Shown piece by piece: positions 1 through 7,766 of a DNA stretch of 64,000 nucleotides; within the stretch, counting starts at the first letter, position 1; every line of letters begins with the position of its first letter. Below the pieces are notes generated by a model. That model saw only the letters and a list, made by a program, of their open reading frames with translations. It was not told where the DNA came from and searched no databases. Both the position numbers and the translations under genes were made by a program. Source of the DNA: Ceratothoa steindachneri. Taxonomy: Eukaryota; Arthropoda; Malacostraca; Isopoda; Cymothoidae. Where the stretch lies: assembly GCA_963969495.1 (NCBI GenBank), contig OZ018323.1:77154583-77218582 (forward strand). Direction: 5' to 3'.

Positions 1-311
1 AACAACTGCTCAACCACACGCGCAACAGTCACACTCCTTTTATCTCTCACAGGCGCTGCATACACAAACTTACTTTTATGATCAACCATCACAACCATAC
101 CAACATTCCCAGCACTCGTACGCGGCAAAGACACACAATCAATCACTACCAATTCAAACGGTTCTTTCGCATCAACTTTCAACATCGGTGGTTTCACTTG
201 CACACCTTGCACCTTTCGCTTCTGACACCTTTCACACGAAGTTGCAACATCATTCAAAACAGTTCTCAGAAACGGATGGAACACACGTTCCTTCATACAC
301 TCCCAACTCAA
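1..311 (-). CDS. Ty3-type integrase, N-terminal part (cut by window edge)
   Basis: The minus-strand frame contains the end of an HHCC zinc finger (a C-x2-C pair, CERCQKRK, near 215-240) followed by the start of the DDE catalytic core: a VVIDCVSLPR segment with the likely first catalytic Asp, then VVMVDHKSKF, as in retrotransposon integrases. Its role would be joining element cDNA to host DNA in the nucleus. The frame is open from about 311 to the window edge and overlaps the end of the upstream polyprotein frame, which stops at 250, so a frameshift of one register separates them. Only about 100 residues are visible; the other catalytic residues lie outside the window. Confidence 0.75.
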   Translation of the reverse strand, partial: MSWECMKERVFHPFLRTVLNDVATSCERCQKRKVQGVQVKPPMLKVDAKEPFELVVIDCVSLPRTSAGNVGMVVMVDHKSKFVYAAPVRDKRSVTVARVVEQL

Positions 312-1815
312 TCATGCCACAAAATTTGACAACATTCTTCGCACACTCATTCAACTTCATCACCTCACATTCACCTTTCATAAGACGATCCTTATCAGCA
401 TCCAAAGACAAATCATTCAATCTCATAAAGTCTACACCAAGCAAGAAACAACACGGCATTTGCTCATCTTTCAGAATCACAAAGTCATGCTTCACATTCA
501 CACCATTACCCAAACTCACTTTCAGACTAACCTGTTCCCATGCCACTATCATGCCATTCCCTAATCCACTTATCCGTAACTTCACAGGTTTATGCTCGCA
601 ACATCTAAACTCTTCATACTTACTCAGAATATTCTCATTCACTAAAGACACTTGCGCTCCAGTATCAATCAAACCACAGAAAAACCTTTCACCAACTTTC
701 ACTCTCGCTTCCATCATATCAGGTCCACCATGTTCGCAATACACAGAAGGAACAAGCACACCAACATCAGCACTGATATCCACACTGTCATTAACTCCCA
801 TATCATCACTCACCACACGACGCTCATCTTCATCCAGACAATCATTCTTCTCTCTTATATATGAACACTTTTCAATCACCCAATTGTAGTGCACACTGCT
901 CAAACATTGCAGATGTACCACATTAGGATTCGAACCCTTCATCTTCTCATCCTTGTACACAATCGGCCTCTCACCACCAAAGTGCACATAAACAATCACT
1001 CCATACAAACGACTCACTACAATCAACACTTCCTGAAATGGCGGGACCCATTGCATACACATCGCTCTCAATTCTTTCATGAAGTTCCGCACCTTTGCCA
1101 TACCAATGCTTTCAGGCTTCCTACACACTTCATTCATTACCTCCTTCCTTAAATCATCCACACTATCGGGCACTCTCACGTCTACTCCATCACTCTTCAA
1201 ATCTTGCAAACCATTCCATACACTCTCAAACAAGGAATCACCACCACCCTTACTCTCTTTTCCATTCATAATCCCTTTCGGCAAATACTCAGGATCACTC
1301 ACTCCACACACATTTTCATCATTCGTACCAGGATACCTTGACATCAAATCAGCCACTCCATTCCGTTCACCAGGCACATACTCAATCACATAGTCAAAGT
1401 CACTCAAATCTTCCAAAGTCCTTGCAATCCTACTATCAGCCCACTTCATACGCTGCAGATACACAAGAGGTTGATGATCTGTTTTTATCACAAACCTCAC
1501 ACCATACAAAAACGGACGCAACACTTTCAAACAATATCTTATCGCTGCCAACTCTCGTTCCACAGTCGAATACTTTCGTTCTGCAACATTCATAGCCTTG
1601 GATACATACCCAATTATTCGCCTGACATTCTCTCCATTCAAACGCTGCTCTTGCATCAGAAAACCTCCCATACAATACCCACTCGCATCTGTATACAATT
1701 CAAGCATTTTAGCATTTACACTATAATCTGGGTACGCCAATTCAACATCTTCAGCCGCTGCCTCTTTCAGTCTCTCATACGCCTCATTCATCTTATCATT
1801 CCACTTGACAACCAT
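250..1815 (-). CDS. Pol segment: RNase H, OTU-protease-like region, second retropepsin-like domain
   Basis: This is one open frame of 521 residues. Residues 1-160 continue the RT connection and the Ty3 RNase H: TDASGYCMGG (Asp43), YSTVERELAA (Glu86/88) and KTDHQPL (Asp113), ending with GERNGVADLMSR. Residues about 190-316 resemble an OTU cysteine protease: GGGDSLFESVW where OTU proteins have a GDGNCLF-type box, a VDDLRKEVMNEV helix, and SSVHYNWV with a possible catalytic His309. The usual nucleophile Cys is Ser here (codon TCC). Residues about 368-475 form a retropepsin-like fold with the IDTGA active-site box (Asp384) and a later FLLGVDFM segment. A second protease after RNase H is in addition to the one at 7066-7566. 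Upstream the frame is cut by the LINE at 1816. RNase H is certain, the retropepsin likely, the OTU assignment tentative. Confidence 0.8.
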   Translation of the reverse strand: MVVKWNDKMNEAYERLKEAAAEDVELAYPDYSVNAKMLELYTDASGYCMGGFLMQEQRLNGENVRRIIGYVSKAMNVAERKYSTVERELAAIRYCLKVLRPFLYGVRFVIKTDHQPLVYLQRMKWADSRIARTLEDLSDFDYVIEYVPGERNGVADLMSRYPGTNDENVCGVSDPEYLPKGIMNGKESKGGGDSLFESVWNGLQDLKSDGVDVRVPDSVDDLRKEVMNEVCRKPESIGMAKVRNFMKELRAMCMQWVPPFQEVLIVVSRLYGVIVYVHFGGERPIVYKDEKMKGSNPNVVHLQCLSSVHYNWVIEKCSYIREKNDCLDEDERRVVSDDMGVNDSVDISADVGVLVPSVYCEHGGPDMMEARVKVGERFFCGLIDTGAQVSLVNENILSKYEEFRCCEHKPVKLRISGLGNGMIVAWEQVSLKVSLGNGVNVKHDFVILKDEQMPCCFLLGVDFMRLNDLSLDADKDRLMKGECEVMKLNECAKNVVKFCGMIELGVYEGTCVPSVSENCFE

Positions 1816-1846
1816 ATTTATTTATTTATTTATTTATTTATTTATT
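1816..1846 (-). repeat. (AAAT)n tail of the CR1/Jockey-like LINE
   Basis: A run of TTTA units on the + strand forms the 3' tail of the minus-strand LINE. Microsatellite tails of this kind are typical for several LINE clades in place of poly-A. Confidence 0.85.
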
Positions 1847-2286
1847 CCATACTAATCCAATGTACAGTAAAAACATATTACATTTTAGATCTTAATGCCA
1901 AGTTACTATAAGTACTTATACATACAGGATTATTTATGGGCCCAAAATAAGTCAGTGACTTTTAGGGCAGAAACTTAAGACTAAGCATAAAATTATAAAG
2001 ACTAGAAATCCCTTCATGTTTATACAAATATAAACAACTTAATATTCATTTGAGAACCTAACCATTGTAATGATTGCAAATAACGAATAATTATATAATT
2101 GAAATTTAGAGATAAATTAAAAACTATTTTATTTACAGCGATTCTTTCAAGAGGTATGTAGTTAACATAGTCAACAGTCTTATATAAATAATAACATATT
2201 TATAATGTATAAATCAAAGTAGTAGTACACAGTATAACATTGTACGGCAACAAATAAATACACAATAACAAAAGCTGAATAGAAAT

Positions 2287-4866
2287 TTAGTAAGCCGAAA
2301 TTATATTGTTTTTAAGAGCTTTTTTGAATTGAGCTAAATTGGTTTGGGATTTGATATTGTCGTCCAAGCCATTCCATATTTTGATAGATTTGTACAGAAA
2401 GCTACATTGAGATTTTGATTTTGAACACAAGGGTGAAATAAATTTTGTTCTATTGCGGGTTTGGTGATTATGGATATTATCAGCTGTTTGTAACATATTA
2501 AATATATAGCTATTATAGGAACACTTTATTGTTTTGTAAAGGAATAAGGATGTTTGAAAAACAAAGAGATCATTTAATTTTAGAATTCTGGATTCCTTAA
2601 AATAACGATTAGTGTGCTCATTGTAGTGAAGTTGATGGATGGCTCGAATTGCTTTTTTCTGTAATATGACTAATTTATTGAGATAATTTTGATATTTTCC
2701 ATACCAACTCTCTATGCCGTATGTCAAGTAAGGTTGCACCATTGTCATATATAAAGAGTGAAGAATAGATTTAGGAAGAAACTTATTTAATTTATATAAT
2801 ATTCCAATCGATTTTGATAGTTTTGTTGAGATATGTGTAATATGTTGTTTAAAACTCAGATTTTTGTCAATAAACATGCCTAGGAATTTGATATGAGTAG
2901 TTTCATAAATTATTCCGTCGCCCATTTTAATATGGGGCAATTCAATAGATTTTTTGTAAGAGAAAAGAATATATTTGGTTTTATCTACATTTATTGATAG
3001 TTTATTAACATTTAGCCACCTGAAGACATTTTCGAGTTCTTTATTTATTGTAGATGCAATGTTGCTCGGTTTGTCATATGGCAAGGGAGTTGATAAGGCA
3101 CTATCATCCGCGAATAATATAAATTTAAACAGAGAAGATGATTTAACAATATCATTAATATAGATTAAAAATAACAGTGGCCCTAGCACGGAGCCTTGTG
3201 GGACCCCAGTTGTAATATTAAGGTGGGATGAGTCATGACCATTGACGGAGACAAATTGCTTTCTTTCAGTTAAATATGATTTGAACCAATTTTGACAGTT
3301 GCCTCTAATTCCGTACATAGCTAATTTTGACAGTAGAATATTATGGTTGACACAATCGAAAGCTTTTTTAAAATCGAGAAAAATTGAGAATACAATGTGG
3401 CCCTTTTCAATGTTATCATATAAATATTGAAGGTGGTTAATTATCGCGTGAATCGTTGATTTCTGACGTCTAAAACCATATTGGTGTTTATACAACAGTG
3501 AATTAGATTCCAGAAATTTATAAAGTTTATTGAATGCTATCTTTTCAAATATTTTACTGAACATTGTAAGACATGAAATAGGGCGGTAATTGCTGACGTT
3601 TGTGAGGTCTCCGGCCTTTGGTAACGGTGTTACTCGAGCAACTTTTAATACACATGGGAATATACCCTGCGTAAATGATTTATTGATTATTGATGCTAAA
3701 ATTGGAGCAACTATATCGGAGATGTATTTTAAAATTTTAGTGGAGATTGAATTAATACCCGATTTTTTATTTTTTAGTGAACTAATGATTTTTTTTATAT
3801 CGGCTACGCTTACAGGAGAAAAGAACAAGGAATTTGGTACATTAATCTCATTAAAATACGAAAGAAAAGATTTATCGACTATTTTGCAGGAGTCTGAGAT
3901 TTTTTTACCTACGTTGACAAAAAATTTATTGAATTCATTCGCTTTTTTCTTATTGTCATCAACTGGTTTACCGTCAATGATAATTTGTTTAATTTGGTTT
4001 GTTCCTTTAGTAATTTCAGGTTTTATCACAGAATTGATTAATTTCCAAGTTTGTTTTATATTGTTTTTCGTTTGATTAAATCGTTCATGGTAATAATTTT
4101 TCTTGGCTATTTTAATTTGGTTAGTAACTTGATTCCGAAAATTTTTATATGTATGTTCTGGAATTTGACTAAGTTTATAAAGAGAAAAGTATTTTTGACG
4201 TTTTTTGATGTTATTTATAATTGCGTTTGTTATCCAAGGTTTTGTTTTGTGTTTATATGACATGGTTTTAGATTTTAGAGGACAATTAAGTTTAAAAGCA
4301 TCGTCTAGCCTTGAAATTAACTCTTCGGTAGCAGAATCGATGTCATTTATATAGGAAATTTCATATAGATTCTGATTTAGAACATAGTTATAGAAGTTTG
4401 ATAAGGTATTTTCGTTAATTATGCGGTAGGTTATTGTACGGTTTTGATGAATATTGTTCGAGTTGAAAAAAGACTTTTGGATCATGAATATAGGAAGATG
4501 GTCCGATATGTCACAAAGGAGAATACCGGAAGAGTAATTTTCGGGGTGAACTCTGAAAATATTGTCAATTAGTGTTGCTGAGTTTTGGGTTATTCTTGTC
4601 GGTTTTGTTATAATTGGAAGTAAGGAATGAGAATAAAAAGTATTGAGGAAGGACTGAGTTGATGCGTGGTTTTCAAAGTTTAATAGATCGAAGTTAAAAT
4701 CTCCTGTAATTATTATGTCGTCATAGTTTGTAACATTGAAGTAATTGATTAATTCAGTAATCTTATCTATAAACATCTTTGGGTCACCAGAAGGGGGCCT
4801 ATATACGGTTCCAATGATTATCGTTTTACCATTTGATTTTACTTCAATAAATAAAGTTTCTATATA
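2287..4866 (-). CDS. LINE ORF2 fragment: endonuclease C-terminal half plus reverse transcriptase
   Basis: About 860 codons are open. The first Met is at 4776, but the frame stays open upstream to the truncation point and that part still reads as endonuclease (IIIGTVYRPPSGDP), so Met4776 is not a true start. Next come the endonuclease boxes TGDFNFDLLNF and SDHLPIFM, a linker, and the RT with NYRPISCLTMFSKIFEK, FLDFKKAFD, GVPQGSVLGPLLF and the active site LFADDSA. The protein nicks target DNA and copies its own RNA at the nick. The endonuclease N-terminus (first catalytic residues) is missing, so this copy cannot be autonomous. The RT core appears free of stops or frameshifts. Base composition is far more A+T-rich than the Ty3 host element, as expected for an independent family. 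Confidence 0.9.
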   Translation of the reverse strand, partial: YIETLFIEVKSNGKTIIIGTVYRPPSGDPKMFIDKITELINYFNVTNYDDIIITGDFNFDLLNFENHASTQSFLNTFYSHSLLPIITKPTRITQNSATLIDNIFRVHPENYSSGILLCDISDHLPIFMIQKSFFNSNNIHQNRTITYRIINENTLSNFYNYVLNQNLYEISYINDIDSATEELISRLDDAFKLNCPLKSKTMSYKHKTKPWITNAIINNIKKRQKYFSLYKLSQIPEHTYKNFRNQVTNQIKIAKKNYYHERFNQTKNNIKQTWKLINSVIKPEITKGTNQIKQIIIDGKPVDDNKKKANEFNKFFVNVGKKISDSCKIVDKSFLSYFNEINVPNSLFFSPVSVADIKKIISSLKNKKSGINSISTKILKYISDIVAPILASIINKSFTQGIFPCVLKVARVTPLPKAGDLTNVSNYRPISCLTMFSKIFEKIAFNKLYKFLESNSLLYKHQYGFRRQKSTIHAIINHLQYLYDNIEKGHIVFSIFLDFKKAFDCVNHNILLSKLAMYGIRGNCQNWFKSYLTERKQFVSVNGHDSSHLNITTGVPQGSVLGPLLFLIYINDIVKSSSLFKFILFADDSALSTPLPYDKPSNIASTINKELENVFRWLNVNKLSINVDKTKYILFSYKKSIELPHIKMGDGIIYETTHIKFLGMFIDKNLSFKQHITHISTKLSKSIGILYKLNKFLPKSILHSLYMTMVQPYLTYGIESWYGKYQNYLNKLVILQKKAIRAIHQLHYNEHTNRYFKESRILKLNDLFVFQTSLFLYKTIKCSYNSYIFNMLQTADNIHNHQTRNRTKFISPLCSKSKSQCSFLYKSIKIWNGLDDNIKSQTNLAQFKKALKNNIISAY

Positions 4867-4868
4867 TA

Positions 4869-6166
4869 CTACCTTTCTTGCCCATCCACTCAGTCAGAGG
4901 CTTACTCACACCAGAACAATCACGTATAAACTTTCGCTGGAACTCAATCAAACCCCAAAACAACTTCAGTTGCTTCACAGTCACCGGTTTAGGAAACATT
5001 CGCACCTTCTCAACATACTTCGGTGATTTTCGCAACCCATTCTCACTCACCATATGCCCAAGGAATTCCACTTCTTTCGCAAACCATTCACACTTCGCCA
5101 CTTTCACCTTCACACCAACACTCTCCAATGTTCTCAACACATCATTCACCAATCTCATATGCTCCTCAAAAGTCTCAGTCATAATCAAAATATCATCTAT
5201 AAATGCAATCACATTCTTACTCGCAAACTTACTCAACACAACATTCATTGCCCGCTGGAAGGCTCTGAGGCGACTAATGCCCAAGTAGGCAGTCGCCAGA
5301 TGAGCTCTTAAAAAAAAAGAAAAAAGAAAAAAGGAAGGCTCCGGGAGCATTAGCCAACCCGAAGCTGAGGTTCCGGAACTGGTAATGCCTCTTTGTGGAA
5401 GAGAATGCAGTTACCGGCCGGCTCTCCTCAGCAATAGGCATCTGGTAATACCCCCGTACCAGATCCAGCTTCGTAAACCACTCCATCCCATGCATACTAT
5501 ATACACACTCAGATACCACACACATCGGAAACCTTTCTTTCACAGTCCTTTCATTCACCTTTCGATAATCCACACACAGACGCAATCTTCCATCCGGCTT
5601 ACGTACAGGCACAATTGGACTATTCCATGCACTCTCACTCTCTTCAATCACTCCCAATTGCTCCAATTCCAAACACTGCTCCTCAATCTCATCAGCAACC
5701 GGACGTGGGAAATGCCTCGGCCGCTGATAGATTGGGGAGTCCTCCTTCAGGACAATCTTGAATTCCGGGAGCTTTGCAACCCCGAAATCCAGATCACCCT
5801 TACTGAGGGCTCCCTTTCGTTCAAATATCATTCGATACACATCCTCCCTTTCATACTCAGTCAAACATCCATCCAATTTCACCATGTCCTTCACCTCATT
5901 ATACATCCATTCACATGTCTTTTCATTCGCAATATTCACCCTGATATCCGTGCTATCATCCATACCTACCTCAGTGACAGTGGAGAGGTGTCCTAGTACA
6001 TCTCCGACTTGGACACCCCTCACCTGTCCCTTCACCCTGGGGTCCGCCTGCACACATACAAAAGGATCATTCATTCTTATCAAGCCATCAAACACACAAG
6101 CAACACGCCTTACCTTATAATATGCATACTTTCCATCCAATATCACGGTGTTCTCACCCACATTTA
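4869..6166 (-). CDS. Ty3 pol: pre-RT linker and reverse transcriptase, split by a small LINE insertion
   Basis: From right to left: a linker after the protease (NVGENTVILDGKYAYYKVRR), then the RT fingers (IYQRPRHFPRPVADEIEEQC, SPIVPVRKPDGRLRLCVDYR), palm (WFTKLDLVRGYYQMPI) and FGLANAPGAF up to about 5266. After the 67-bp insertion at 5266-5332 the same protein continues with the catalytic FIDDILIM box, the FLGHMVSENG region and the connection KPLTEWMGKKG, ending at the CR1-like LINE border. The enzyme copies element RNA into DNA in cytoplasmic particles. The active site uses FIDD, a known variant of Y-x-D-D in Ty3 elements. At the right edge the frame runs into the inverted gag copy, so the link to the protease is broken. 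Confidence 0.88.
5266..5332 (+). mobile_element. 67-bp LINE insertion consisting of the 3' hairpin and A-rich tail only
   Basis: The segment contains the last part of the I-like LINE: a stem starting GGCGACT at 5269 and closing AGTCGCC at 5297, then GATGAGCTCTT and an A-rich tail. It matches the end of LINE copy B (30826 onward) base for base up to the tail. It is flanked by the 9-bp duplication GGAAGGCTC at 5257-5265 and 5333-5341, so it is a real target-primed insertion into the RT gene. Three bases (TGA, 5266-5268) before the stem do not match copy B and may be extra bases added at the 5' joint. Confidence 0.9.
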
Positions 6167-7065
6167 ATGAGTGATAGGATGGATGGAGAATGGAAGAGAG
6201 TTGAATGCAAGAGAAGAAGGAAGAGTGGTGCAAAGGGGAAGGATAGGAAGGTAAGAGGCAAGAGTGTGGACTCATTGTACTCGGATGAAGGAGAAAGTGA
6301 TGGTATGATTGATATGAGTGAGAGTGAAGGCAGCTCAAGTGAGAGTGAAGTGAATGTGGGAAAGGGTATTTTGATAAGGGAAGTGCCAAAGATAGATAGA
6401 TTTAGGTTACATGGTGGGAAAAGTGTGGAAGAATTCTTAGGGGAATTTGAGCGATATTGTAAGCTCAAGTACCCGGAGAATAAGGGATACTGGATGAATG
6501 TTTTGGGGGAATGTTTGGAGGAAAAAGTATTGGAGTTTTTCCGCGTGATTACAAGTGTGGGGGAACCAAGGTACGATGTGGTGAAGAAGCGGATGATTGG
6601 ACAGGTGAAACGAATGAAAGAGAGTGTGAAGTATAAAAGGGTAAATGAATTTGAGAAGGCTCGAATGGGGAAAAGTGAAAATGTGAACATGTATGCACAT
6701 AGGCTTGAGAGTATGGCAAGAAAGAGGTATGGTGATGATGTAAATCAATGTAAACCACTCATGAGGAAGTTTTTGGACACGATCCCGCGAAAGGTGAGTG
6801 AATGGCTGAGTGGAAAGAGAAAGGAGAGAATGAGACTGACAGGTGAACGGTTGATGTGGGAGGATGTGTTGGAGCTGTTGGAAGATGGACGATTTGATGA
6901 TGAAAGCGATCTAGAAGAGGATGGATGGTACAGTGTGAATGTTGGCGGTAAGAAGCCCAGGAGCTTTCATCCACCCCAGCAGTATGTCAGCTACAGGGAT
7001 GCCCTGAAGGCTGCACCAGCTGGAGTGATGTCAAACTTCCTGGGCCGGCAGAATGGATGGGTAAA
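6167..7065 (+). repeat. Inverted second copy of a gag segment (arm 1; partner at 8060-8958)
   Basis: These 899 bases read on the + strand as gag, from MSDRMDGEWKRVECK to NFLGRQNGWVN, and are the reverse complement of 8060-8958 in the gag gene of the same element. The translated segments appear identical throughout. Homology stops abruptly at both ends (6166/8959 and 7066/8059). The copy lies exactly between protease and RT and therefore breaks pol. The 994-bp spacer holds the gag zinc knuckles and the protease. It may have arisen by template switching during reverse transcription, by gene conversion between inverted elements, or by an assembly error. Confidence 0.92.
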
Positions 7066-7566
7066 CACACTCCTCAAAACACTACCATCTTTCCCTACAT
7101 ATAACTTATACACCCCATTTTTACCAATCTTTCTCTCAATCTGATCACTTGCAGGATGCACAACCATACGATTCATTTTCATAAAATCATACCCCAAAAT
7201 CACACCATACTCACTACTCACCTTATCAATCACCGAGAATTCACATTCATTCATCATCATACCATGCATTCGAACAGCTGACCTTATCATTCCAATCACA
7301 GGCACTCTCCTATTACCAATACCTACCAAACTACCCTTGCACTCAGACAGGAGGGCTTTCTCGCTAACCTTGTCATACACATCTTTATACACCAAGCTCG
7401 CCTTGCATCCAGAATCTATTAAAGCCAAACACTCAATTCCATTCAATTCCACCTTCATACTCAGACACTCATACTTCCTACCAGACAGCACTTTCACACT
7501 CGACAGACTTACCAACACATTACTCACACTCATGCACCCAGAGGATACTTCAGCAGGTACCCTCTT
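7066..7566 (-). CDS. Retropepsin (aspartic protease) of the Ty3 element
   Basis: A minus-strand frame encodes a retropepsin-type domain: CLALIDSGCKASLV with the active-site Asp in a DSG box, a central strand region, and EYGVILGYDFMKMN as the usual hydrophobic-G motif. Such proteases act as dimers and cut the Gag-Pol polyprotein during particle maturation. The frame is open upstream to about 7566 (KLNCKRVPAEV) and overlaps the preceding gag frame, which stops at 7572, so expression would need a frameshift or an indel separates them. Its C-terminal side runs into the inverted gag copy at 7065. It differs from the second retropepsin-like domain at 391-714, which has DTG instead of DSG. Confidence 0.85.
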
Positions 7567-7571
7567 ACAAT

Positions 7572-7766
7572 TCAGTTTCCCGCTTCAGACTTTCCATTCA
7601 CACCTTGCGCTCTCAGTCTAATCCAACACTTTTCACTTGAATGTCCTTCCATCGCACAATAGCTACATACATTCCTCTGGTCACGACACATCCTCGCATA
7701 ATGACCAGCCTTTCCACAATTACCACAAGCATACTTCACACTCCCCCCCAGCAGTTGCTCCACCAT
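7572..7766 (-). CDS. Gag C-terminal extension with two more CCHC zinc knuckles
   Basis: In a frame shifted relative to the main gag frame, two nucleocapsid-type knuckles follow directly: CGNCGKAGHYARMC and CSYCAMEGHSSEKC, both C-x2-C-x4-H-x4-C. The switch between frames can be placed in a G-run on the minus strand (about 7741-7749); one G fewer would join the frames. This is either a sequence or mutation indel in a homopolymer or a frameshift site. The region then stops at 7572 and the protease follows in another frame. RNA binding and packaging is the expected role. Confidence 0.75.
   Translation of the reverse strand: MVEQLLGGSVKYACGNCGKAGHYARMCRDQRNVCSYCAMEGHSSEKCWIRLRAQGVNGKSEAGN

Larger units (their letters stand above)
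1816..4868 (-). mobile_element. CR1/Jockey-like non-LTR retrotransposon, 5'-truncated, inserted in Ty3 pol
   Basis: A minus-strand LINE sits between the RT end (GKKGS) and the RNase H start (VVKWNDKM) of the host element, splitting its pol. It starts inside the endonuclease domain, so the 5' part is missing, and it ends in a tail of ATTT/AAAT repeats (1816-1846) instead of plain poly-A. Only about 3 nt at the two borders could be a target duplication (GTAT/TATG), so none is claimed. The single long open frame argues for recent insertion. Bases 1847-2286 are its A+T-rich 3' untranslated region and contain no other gene that I can see. The clade is uncertain among CR1-, Jockey- and L2-like groups. 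Confidence 0.88.

Noticed and set aside
250..1815. Second retropepsin as part of a separate nested element
   Set aside because: It is in the same uninterrupted frame as RNase H, without insertion borders or duplications.
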